DNA of 14,485 nucleotides, taken from positions 313,593 through 328,077 of the forward strand of contig WELB01000014.1 of assembly GCA_009602725.1 (NCBI GenBank). Direction: 5' to 3'. Of this stretch, positions 7,366 to 14,485 are shown piece after piece. This DNA comes from Spirogloea muscicola. Its lineage: Eukaryota > Streptophyta > Zygnematophyceae > Spirogloeales > Spirogloeaceae. The position numbers were made by a program, and so were the translations under genes. Below the pieces are notes generated by a model that was not told the DNA's origin, made no database searches, and saw only the letters and a list, made by a program, of their open reading frames with translations. Each line of letters opens with the position of its first letter. Within the stretch, counting starts at the first letter, position 1.

Positions 7366-10300
7366 CTACTTTGTGATATCGATGAACATGGCACGTGCCC
7401 AGTGCTCCACATTCTCTTCCTCAGAAGGAGGAGGTGGTAGGTAGGGGGACTCAATCAAGTCCCAGCCTTCGAAGTGGGTCTCCTCTTGGCACCTGGCCGC
7501 CTCAGCCTGCTTCCAAGCTTCATAAGCGACATCCTTTTGTCGCTTGAGCTCTTCAGCATGGCTTTTGCTCGTTCTCTTGTGATCATCAACTCCTTGCTGA
7601 TGGTCGGCTCTGGCACGAGGTGTACTGCTATCGAGCATCTGCACCCTTGGCTGCAGACTCAGGAGATTGTGTCATAGAGGGGAGCCATCATCCTCTGATA
7701 GGTGAGTAATCTCACAGAGAAGCGGCATGGCAAGCACAGAGCATGTGTTTGGATCAAGCTAAACTACAGCAGCACGCCATGCACAGGTTCAGAGCGAAAA
7801 AAGTTAGTCCACCAAACAAAGCTGCTAAAGCAAGTGTAATTAGTGGACGATGCAAAAGCCTGGGTTGGAAAGCTGACCTTAACATTCAGATCCCTGTGAA
7901 CTTGTTTCTGGAAGAGTGCGTCTGAGAGAGTGTCTGAATACCTCCTGCTTTGACTTGCAGATCCTTGCCTGAAACAAGAGAAGGTGGGTCAGCACAGTGG
8001 TCTTGCAAGCTAGGCTGCTGACAGCGAGAATCACGGTACACACTTTTGTGGATGTTGTAGTAGAAGCATGCAGCATACCAATTGCATCCGGATAATTCCT
8101 TGACACCTATAACAAGCTTCAGCTCTTGCTTGGTGCGAGAATGAAATGGATACTGGGCGATGCAGATATTTAAATGCAGCTTCACCTCTCTTGATTAGAT
8201 AACAAATGCGTGTGATCAGAGAGGACATGGACCAGGCCCGCAAAGGTAGCAAATTGAGTGAAACTTTGATGTCTGCTGGTGGAAGTGTCCTTGAGGTATG
8301 CGCAAAGGCAGGCCACACTTCTTCTTAAGAGCAGTATACCCTTCCTGCAGCCCCTCCGTGTGCTTCCGGGATGTGCAACTTCCTCTACTTGCACTGGGGA
8401 TGTTGGGGTTGTTGGGGAATTTTCAGCTGGAGCCTCAATCAACTGCTGCCTGGAAAGGAAGAGAGGGTATGGGGAACTGGCAAGGCACACGTTCACTGTT
8501 AGCAAGCAGCAACTAAGGCTTGCAGGCATACAATGTTCACATTTGAGCATTGCCCCACCTGCAAGTCTTAGAAGTTGCAGAAAGTTACACTTTCCACGCT
8601 GTTACAGAAAACATCAGCGTGGAAAGTGTAACTTTACAGCAAAAGCCTCATGTGCTTGGACTGTGTCATGTTCCAGAGACAGGCACGCTGGGAGGTCGTC
8701 ATGTGAATGACTGACTTAGAAGCAGCCGGCTGACTATCCAGGTAGGAAGCCCGCTGCCATATCTTGGATGAAGAAGCCTGATATGCACAACAAAGCAATC
8801 AGGATTCAGATCGTCTTCAAGCAGGGACTGCAGCAAGCAAGGTGAGTACGACCTGCGCCTGACCCAAGACTAGCGTGAGGTGCGTCTCCATCTCAGTAGC
8901 AGCAATTGCTTGGTGAGCCTCAGAAGCCATCCATGTGGACTGTTACCCCCTTGTGTCAATGCATGCCCTGCACCAATAAGAGAATGGGTTGTGACTTACT
9001 GCAAAGCTTGCACAGTGCAGAAGTGGGCTTGATAAATACGCTGCCAAAATGTCAACAAAATGAAGGAGATACCTGCTTACAAGCAGTCAGGGTCGTCAGT
9101 CTCAAGATCTGTACATGAACCTCTGTACATGGAGCCCCCGGTATTGACATGTCCAACATTCATGGCAGCTGCATGTAGGTAGGGGCTGAGAAGTACCCAA
9201 GAGCTACAGCAAGCTCTGCTGGTGGTAGAAGAAGAGGGTTGTCGTCCTCGGGAAGACGAAAACCACATACACGTACGACTTGGGTCACCCGCTCTGAGCC
9301 ATCCCATATGTCTGGCGATTCCACAACAGCCTGTCACAAGACACGAGGCAGTCTAAGATGCTTCACCTGTCTGCTACATTTTGCAGTACAGTCTGATCAT
9401 GACATAAGGCTTGTGCACGCTCCCTCCCGTGATGTGATATGATGCACAGGCTTATATTCTTCTTACAGATGCATAGTAGCTAATCAGGCAAGTCTCTTCC
9501 TCTGCAACTTGCAACCTTCTGGACAGCTACTGTCAAGAATCAAAGACCGCAACCTGGACCCAAAAGCAATCCCGGATGACTAATTTACGGGATCATCCAT
9601 GACAAGCTCAACGATCTCAGCATTTCATAACGTATTATGAAGGAGGACACGTGCTAAGTGAAATATGTCTGAGAAGGACAACGCTGGATACCGATTGCAG
9701 TGGAAGAACGACACGGAGCTGGCGCACAAATAATTGCCTCTGACGATGGAGCTCCGACAAGATATTACTCTGCAACATGTCAGAAGGGACAATGTGATCA
9801 GGCAACCTCCAGGCAACCTTGGAGATGGAAGTATCAAGCCTGGTGATGGAAAAGTTGCATGTACAAGCAAGACCATTTTAACAGCTTCACAAAGGAGAAA
9901 CGCAAGAGGCTGAGAGAAGATATGCGAAGAGTTGCAGCTAAGTGCAATTTCATTACGCTGCTAAGTAACTGAGCTTGAAGAAGGTCGGGAAAGTGATGCA
10001 CAAGAAGCTCATCCTTTGTGGAAGTCAGCTGCATATTGCGCATAAGAGGATAAAAACACATTAGATGAGTATACATGATTGCACGCTATCTGCAGTCCTC
10101 AAAAGTAGTCAGCAATTTCTGTGCAATGTGAGCTACCTGGACCTTTAGAAAGCTTCTAAGAGCAGCTCGGCTCTTCGTCAACACTAATTGGTTGCTCAGG
10201 TTTTATTTCATACTGTGGCCATGGACCGCGAGGCAATGACACCTGGACTTTACTGGACTATACTGGAGATCTTAATTGTCAGATTGGACAATATACTGTT

Positions 10301-11424
10301 CAGGACAGCAGAGGGAGATCATTGGTGAGAACAGATGATAGGCTGCCTTACCACTGGCCATTATGCTGCTCTGCTCTGCTTTTGAGGGCATCAACACATA
10401 AATGGTGCTCACCTTGTCCTTGGCAGCTGCCACTTCCGTGGCCCGCACAGGCACGCTTCTTACTAAGCCGTCAAGCTTCTCCACAACTGTTGACATGCCA
10501 AGGGAAAATGACAAAGGGGTCTGCAAAGCAAAGCATGCAGTAGGATAGTAGGCAAACCCCTGGTCATCAAGTAAATGTTGGAGATGCTGCTGCAGATGGT
10601 CTCTGACAAGTCTCCTTCAATGCCTACTTGTCCGATGACTAGTTGGATGTCTGTCATGCATATCCAGCTCTGCACAGAAGTGCCTGGCGAGGACAGAAGC
10701 AAGCCTTCTGCAATCAGAATCTCACTGCGGGGCTGTCCGCGATACTGACCTCTAATGAGGGCTCTTTGAGCTTCCTTGATCCTTATTCGCAGATGTGCCC
10801 TCCGTTCAGCAGCTTCATCCCTCCATCTCCAGTGCATGAGAAAGGCATCCTGTTACCAGAGGCAAATAGAGGACGCAGAGACACATCTGCTCAGTGGCTA
10901 ACATGGCGAATTGGAACCTGCTTGCAGGACTAAGCAGGAGCGGTGTTTACACTATGTATACTCACAACAGGGCTTCACATTGAATTCTTTGGAAGCCTTA
11001 TATTGGCATAGAGATATCTGTCAGTTATCTCAACAGATGTGTGTCTACACCTTTTCTCCCAGGCGCGCCTGTGTAGAGTCTCTCAGTCGATCCCGCTCCT
11101 GGATGCGCTGGCTCAGCACTCGCTGCCTCTCCTTGACACTGCGAACACTTGGCTCATTGCTATGCTTCAGGCTGACAACAGTAAGCAAATTGATAACGAT
11201 GACCTCAGGCGCCATGAACGAAAGTTCAGATTGCGTAAGTCACAAACCTTCCAATAGAAGCGGTGCAGTTCAGACAACAGGCTGGGACCTAGTAATGTAA
11301 GCGGACATGACAAATTCGACTGTGTGTCGACGCGGGCTCGTAGAACCTACTTTCCTCTGATGCACGAGGAGCAGACGAACTCTTGGTTGCTGCGCTCGCA
11401 GGCGGCACAGGCGATGGCTCCCAT
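7366..11424 (-). CDS. ATG14: Plant-type ATG14 (UVRAG/ATG14 family) autophagy protein, 12 exons
   Basis: Exons on the minus strand: 11424-11351, 11171-11051, 10849-10628, 10520-10413, 10028-9957, 9769-9692, 9330-9197, 9072-9000, 8777-8716, 8449-8186, 7968-7878, 7650-7366. All introns are GT-AG, phases match and the joined frame is open for about 527 codons. Family proteins are subunits of the class III PI3-kinase (VPS34-VPS15-ATG6) complex that starts autophagosome formation. Visible features: zinc knuckle C6-x2-C9...C18-x2-C21 (CAACERSNQEFVCSSC); a charged coiled coil (about residues 35-175); HHFPDLLQAQLLSS and ELHRQRQLFVRQL; GFRLPEDDNPLLLPPAELA; GYLLHFVDILAAYLSSPLLH; SSSKIWQRASY; and the C-terminal GWDLIESPYLPPPP with EHWARAMFIDITK. 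These follow the order and spacing I recall for Arabidopsis ATG14a/b. Least certain are the end of exon 3 (a donor at 10749 is an alternative), the last acceptor (7650 or 7638) and whether ATG 11424 is the true start. Confidence 0.87.
8575..8642. repeat. Perfect 21-bp inverted repeat (hairpin) in an intron of the ATG14-like gene
   Basis: Arms 8581-8601 and 8615-8635 are exact reverse complements (AAAGTTACACTTTCC... and its mirror) around a 13-nt loop. A few further pairs outside, with one bulge and one mismatch, extend the stem to about 8575/8642. It lies in the 266-nt intron between exons 9 and 10. It could be a small foldback element, an intronic small-RNA hairpin or an RNA structure affecting splicing. 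Confidence 0.9.
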
Positions 11425-11880
11425 CGCAACCGGCCCTGCATCGGCCAGCCGAGCCTGGCCGGCGTCCTACATGGAAAGGCTTCAGCGCCGTCTAGCACGG
11501 CAGTGCTTCGTGCTGCAGGAGAGGCTCAAGGCGTCGATTTGGGGCGGTGTGGCGGCCCCGGCGAGCTGCGCCGCGGGGCGCGCGGAGGGCCAGAGGCAGG
11601 CAGGCGACGGCACGCCAGTGGAGGCAAGGGCAACCCGTCAGTCGCCGACACTGACGGCGGCCGGGGATAGGGGTATCGAGAGCGAAGCCCGCTAGCCAAC
11701 CCCACGCCTTGACCATTGTCCCATTTCTTTGGCTTTTTTTGGGCTTTTGGCTCATTCACAGCCCTTGCTTGCCTGATATGTACGCTTCAAAGCCGTTAAG
11801 TCAGGGCACTGGCTTCCGTGGCTAAGCTCCGCCACTAAGTTAGCCGCTCCCCAAGTTAGCGTGTTGGAGTAAGAAGAAGA
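11425..11880 (-). promoter_or_regulatory. 5' flank and GC-rich leader of the ATG14-like gene
   Basis: Directly upstream of the proposed ATG (minus strand) the sequence is strongly GC-rich to about 11690, like the 5' ends of the two plus-strand genes, then turns A/T-richer. In the frame of exon 1 a TAG lies 12 codons before the ATG, which supports 11424 as the start unless an upstream exon is spliced in. Overlapping plus- and minus-strand frames here (for example 11324-11695 plus) show no family motif. No core promoter element was recognised. Confidence 0.4.
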
Positions 11881-12060
11881 GTGAAAGACGCATCCAGGCG
11901 AGGGAGGAGGCTGGGAGAGGCCAGCCCAGAAAAAAGAATAACCAAGTTCGAAGGGGACAGGGAAAGCGCTAAAGAAAGGGAGAAGAACGAGAAGGGCTCG
12001 CCCGTAGAGGATAGGGGCTGGAAAAGGCCAGCCCAAAAGAAGAAAGCACACATGCAACCA
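11881..12060 (-). repeat. Two GGGCTGGC hairpin repeat units, inverted relative to 161
   Basis: On the minus strand this contains two units of the family seen at 161 and 13637. Each has a small palindrome: GGCTGG/CCAGCC at 11909-11926, and GGGCTGG/CCAGCCC at 12015-12034. The second is preceded by GGGCTCGCCCGTAGAG, the reverse of the CTCTAYGGGCGAGCCC block, and followed by AAAAGAAGAAAGC, the reverse of the GCTTTCTTCTTTT tract. Loops differ while stems are kept. Confidence 0.65.
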
Positions 12061-12208
12061 AGCAGCTACGAAACAATCAGTAACCCCTGCTAAGCAAGCA
12101 GCCGCAGGTCAGAGAAGAAGAAAGACTCTTCCAGTACAGTGCGATGGCTGTGATTGGCCACCTTGTCAACTTTCTATGTGCTCACTCATGGTACTAACGT
12201 CGCACTGT

Positions 12209-12332
12209 TACCTTAGTCACCTTAGCATAGGGCTTCGATTTCTGTAGCCCCGCTCCTTGCACTAGCTTTTGTCTGAACTGTGTTTTGGCTTTAGTTGGCC
12301 ACCCTTTCATTTCATGCTCATCAAGCGCCTTC
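12209..12332 (+). repeat. Diverged dispersed repeat, right copy
   Basis: Same-orientation relative of 353-487: TCACCTTAGCATAGGGCTTCG, TGTAGCCCC, TGCACTAGCTTTTG, then TTGGCCACCCTTTCATTTC and a CATGCTCATCAAGCGCC end. The last portion (12295-12329) is the motif also found upstream of the second gene. From 12333 to about 12600 I see nothing recognisable. Confidence 0.65.
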
Positions 12333-12606
12333 TCTCTCTTGTGCATCACATTCAGGCCCGCCTTTCACAGGCATTGCTTCTCTCTTTCACAGCCACCAGC
12401 TACATGGGAAGCATTTCTACACTTGGCACCGCCCTGCCATGCCACAAAGCGTTGACTGCCGTACGACGTCGATAGGCCAGAGTAGCAGACAGTAAGTGTT
12501 GTGTTAAAATCCAAGCAGGAAACACGAAGCAAAGCAGGTGTCCACGTACGACATGCAAAAGCAAAGATAATGGCTTGCGCAGATGGTGTCTGTGTTGTGG
12601 CCGTGA

Positions 12607-12912
12607 GAGAAGTGGCTCTCCCAATGGGGGCAAGGTGAAAAGCCAGACCAAAAAGACAAAGGTTCGAGGGGGTCAAATGAAGGAGGAGCCTAAAAGCGCT
12701 ATTGCAGAACGGGTGTAGGATGGACCACTCAGTAGCTACGAGTGAGGAGCCTCAAATCTAACACTCTAGCTGCCGGAAAGCAATTCCCCTGACGAAAGCC
12801 AGAGGCTGCAGCGAGAGCACGGCCAGCGGGCAGATGCAAGGCGTGGGCCATACACCGCTGGAGGGACATTGAAAGACGCATGCGATAAACCTGGGCCCAC
12901 GAGCCAGCGGCG
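12607..12912 (+). repeat. Repeat unit A of a 200-300 bp family
   Basis: Shares an ordered series of blocks with 13269-13611: AAGTGGCNCTCCCAATGGGG, a GTGAAAAGCC core, AGGATGGACCACTCAGTAG, GAGGAGCCTCAAATC, CTAGCTGCCGGAAA, CCTGACGAAAGCC, GGGCCAT.. and CACGAGCCAGCGG. The strongest part is 12712-12911. Open frames in it differ between copies and carry no recognised domain, so it looks non-coding. Confidence 0.8.
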
Positions 12913-13011
12913 TTGAAGTCAGCCGGCTCACCTCGCCTGCGGGACACAGCGCGTTGCGCAAGCCTGGCTAGCAAGAGACCCGTGCACATCCACGGCCAGG
13001 GGTACGCTGTG

Positions 13012-13239
13012 AGAGGCCAGCCCAACAGAGTTGACAAGGTTTGGGATTGGGAGGAGCGAAGAGGACAAGGTGCGCCTGGTGAGTACAAATTGGGAGGGAG
13101 GCCAACGTAAGCCAATACACACTGTTCAGGCCGGAAGAGGGGGAAAAGCGAGCGCGGCCAGATTGACTGGTGGCTGGGAGAGGCCAGCCCGAGCGGGGGG
13201 AAGGAGCGAGGTGCGCACGAAATGAAAAGGTGGCCAAAT
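13012..13239 (-). repeat. Inverted short-repeat cluster between units A and B
   Basis: On the minus strand this holds two relatives of the motif upstream of the second gene. One is at 13066-13112 (GGCCTCCCTCCCAATTTG then GCGCACC). The other is at 13207-13239 (TTGGCCACCTTTTCATTTCG then TGCGCACCTC). Between and beside them lie GGCTGGGAGAGGCCAGCC (13172-13189) and GAGAGGCCAGCCC (about 13014), which belong to the hairpin family. Confidence 0.6.
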
Positions 13240-13268
13240 TCAAACAGTGTTGTTCACTATTCATGCAA

Positions 13269-13611
13269 AAGAAGTGGCACTCCCAATGGGGGCAAGGGCT
13301 GTGAAAAGCCGGCCCGAAAAGTGTTGACAAAGGTTCAAAGGGGCCAGAAACGTTTTGCAGCTACGAAGGGGCCTGAAGAAGCTATGTCAGAACGGGGGAA
13401 ATGTGTGTGTGTGTGGGAGGATGGACCACTCAGTAGTTGCGGGTGAGGAGCCTCAAATCCGACAGACTAGCTGCCGGAAAACTATCCCCCTGACGAAAGC
13501 CGGAGGCCGCAGCGAGAGCAGGGCCAGCACGCAGATGTAAGGCTTGGGCCATGGACCGCTGAAGGGAGACCGACAATCTCATGCAATTGACTTGGGCCAA
13601 CGAGCCAGCGG
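13269..13611 (+). repeat. Repeat unit B (left arm of a large inverted repeat)
   Basis: Direct copy of unit A about 660 nt downstream, and inverted relative to unit C. The best matching arm is 13357-13611. It carries an extra TG microsatellite (13402-13416) absent from A and C. CCGACAGACTAGCTGCCGG and GGGCCATGGACCGCTG are shared with C, and CACTCAGTAG and GAGGAGCCTCAAATC with A. Confidence 0.8.
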
Positions 13612-13636
13612 AAAGGCAAAAGCTTTATGCTCGGAT

Positions 13637-13760
13637 ATTGTCCATTCTTTCTGGGCTGGCTTTGCTGGCCCCCTTTTTCTTAGGGCGAGCACTTTCTTCT
13701 TTTATGCCAGCCCCTCTTCTCTATAGGCGAGCACTTTCTTCTTCTCTATGTGCTACACGC
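13637..13760 (+). repeat. GGGCTGGC repeat units in the spacer of the B/C inverted repeat
   Basis: ATTGTCCATTCTTTCTGGGC repeats the unit at 161. It is followed by two close copies of a GCGAGCACTTTCTTCTT block, at about 13684 and 13729, each next to a GCCAGCCCC or CTGGCCCCC core. It is the same orientation as the left-edge copy. Confidence 0.7.
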
Positions 13761-13788
13761 TTGTAGGCCCCTCCTTTGTCAATTCCTT

Positions 13789-14095
13789 TTGGGCTGGCAT
13801 TTCGCAGCCCTTGCCCCCATTGGGAGTGCCACTTCTTCTATGGGCGACACCTGCCCAGCTGGCTCGTGGGCTCAGGTATACCGGATGAGATTGTCAGTGT
13901 CCCTCCAGCGGTCCATGGCCCATGCTCTACATCTGCGTGCTGACCGTGCTCTCACTGCGGCCTCGGGCTTTCGGCAGGGCGATCGTTTTCCGGCAGCTAG
14001 TCTGTCGGATCTGCGGCTCCTCACTCGTAACTAATAAGTGATCCATCCTCCCCCCGTGCTGACCTGACCTCTTCAGGCCCCTCTGTAGCTACTTT
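13789..14095 (-). repeat. Repeat unit C (right arm, inverted relative to B)
   Basis: The reverse complement of 13858-14093 follows unit B block by block, including GTAGCTACAGAGGGGCCTGA, CCGACAGACTAGCTGCCGG and CACGAGCCAGC. The CCCAATGGGGGCAAGGGCTG block lies on the opposite side of the unit compared with A and B (13805-13835), so the copies are circularly permuted, as expected if they derive from a tandem array. It ends next to the retroelement fragment at 14105. Confidence 0.78.
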
Positions 14096-14104
14096 TCTTT
14101 TCTT

Positions 14105-14485
14105 CTACGGGACGCCCTGGCGGGCTTGATGCGCGACGCCGGCTACCGCGCCATCGTTGAAGTGAGCAATGTAATGCCCATCACCACGGATTCCCAGGGA
14201 CGCCTTCACCGACGCACCCTGGACATTGTGGGTGTACAACCTGGCGGAGGCCCACGAGCTTTGGTTGATGTGGTGGTGACTGAGGCATACAAGAGTTCCA
14301 GTTCCACACACATTGCTGGCCACGCAGTGGGAGGTGCTGAGTAGAAAAAGCTCCGACACTACTCAGACTACCCCCGCAGTGACCACCTCCTCCCGGCCGC
14401 AATCGACACTTTCGGCTGCTTGGGTCCTCGCTTCCATACCCTACTCGAGAACATAGCGAGTCTGGGATATGCACGACGCGAGGAT
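14105..14485 (+). pseudogene. Decayed non-LTR-type retroelement ORF fragment (C-terminal part), continues past the window
   Basis: The frame from 14105 reads LRDALAGLMRDAGYRAIVEV, then RTLDIVGVQPGGGPRALVDV and VVTEAYKS. After an in-frame TAG (14342-14344) the same frame continues KKLRHYSDYPRSDHLLPAAI and on to the window end without further stops. The pattern of a conserved Arg/Asp block, then vDVvvT, then a K..kY segment and a late hydrophobic helix resembles the region downstream of reverse transcriptase in LINE-type elements. I infer the family from this pattern only. The 5' part of the element is missing; its place is taken by repeat C. The stop indicates a dead copy or a sequence error. 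Confidence 0.55.

Noticed and set aside
9183-9200. Apparent frameshift or 11-nt mini-intron after ...PPAELAVALG in the ATG14-like gene
   Set aside because: A donor GTACTT at 9196 joined to the acceptor CAG at 9073-9075 gives GYLLHFVDILAAYLSSPLLH with the right phase and family spacing, so a normal 124-nt intron explains it.
9077-9337. 86-codon minus-strand ORF with SPYLHAAAMNVGH as an ATG14 exon
   Set aside because: It superficially resembled the conserved YL..P.LH block, but the correct block is encoded by the next exon (9072-9000) with ungapped family spacing.
11324-11695. 123-codon plus-strand ORF
   Set aside because: Antisense to the zinc-knuckle exon and leader of the ATG14-like gene; composition reflects GC richness only.
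12968-13330. 120-codon minus-strand ORF
   Set aside because: Lies wholly in the dispersed-repeat mosaic, and related repeats at 161 and 3312 do not keep the frame.
12607-14095. CRISPR-like array
   Set aside because: The repeats are long, diverged, unevenly spaced and partly inverted, in eukaryotic DNA with no cas-like genes.

Overview
Eukaryotic nuclear DNA, most likely from a green alga (chlorophyte; a trebouxiophyte is my guess). The basis is three spliced genes of land-plant/green-algal families, short GT-AG introns (roughly 105-385 nt), GC-rich first exons in a background of more balanced composition, and many short dispersed repeats. There is no bacterial-type operon, tRNA, rRNA or CRISPR array.

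Left part (1-5680): after a repeat-rich edge (about 160-490) and a GC-rich leader come two plus-strand genes in tandem. The first (720-2615, six exons) encodes a DUF579 / glucuronoxylan 4-O-methyltransferase-like type II membrane protein of about 312 aa. The second (about 3474-5680, three exons) encodes a DUF7796 domain fused to an FkbM/METTL24-like methyltransferase domain. Both look like secretory-pathway glycan enzymes and share a methyltransferase theme. The first exon of the second gene is broken by what reads as an Illumina adapter followed by an N (3554-3571), so its N-terminus is not trustworthy.

Middle (5681-11424): a 1.7-kb convergent intergenic region with only one weak small ORF, then a minus-strand gene (11424 down to 7366) that I resolve into 12 exons. 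It encodes a plant-type ATG14 (UVRAG/ATG14 family) protein of about 527 aa: an N-terminal CxxC...CxxC zinc knuckle, a coiled coil, and the conserved C-terminal BARA-like blocks. It would be a subunit of the class III PI3-kinase (VPS34) autophagy complex. One intron carries a perfect 21-bp hairpin.

Right part (11425-14485): no host gene seen. It is a mosaic of dispersed repeats: palindromic GGGCTGGC hairpin units, a TTGGCC...CATGCGCAC motif that also lies just upstream of the second gene, and three copies of a ~200-300 bp repeat, two of them inverted around a spacer. It ends in a decayed fragment of a non-LTR-type retroelement ORF with an in-frame stop, running off the window edge.

Exon coordinates were assembled by hand from reading-frame continuity, splice-site dinucleotides, phase matching and remembered family motifs. 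No alignment or database search was run.
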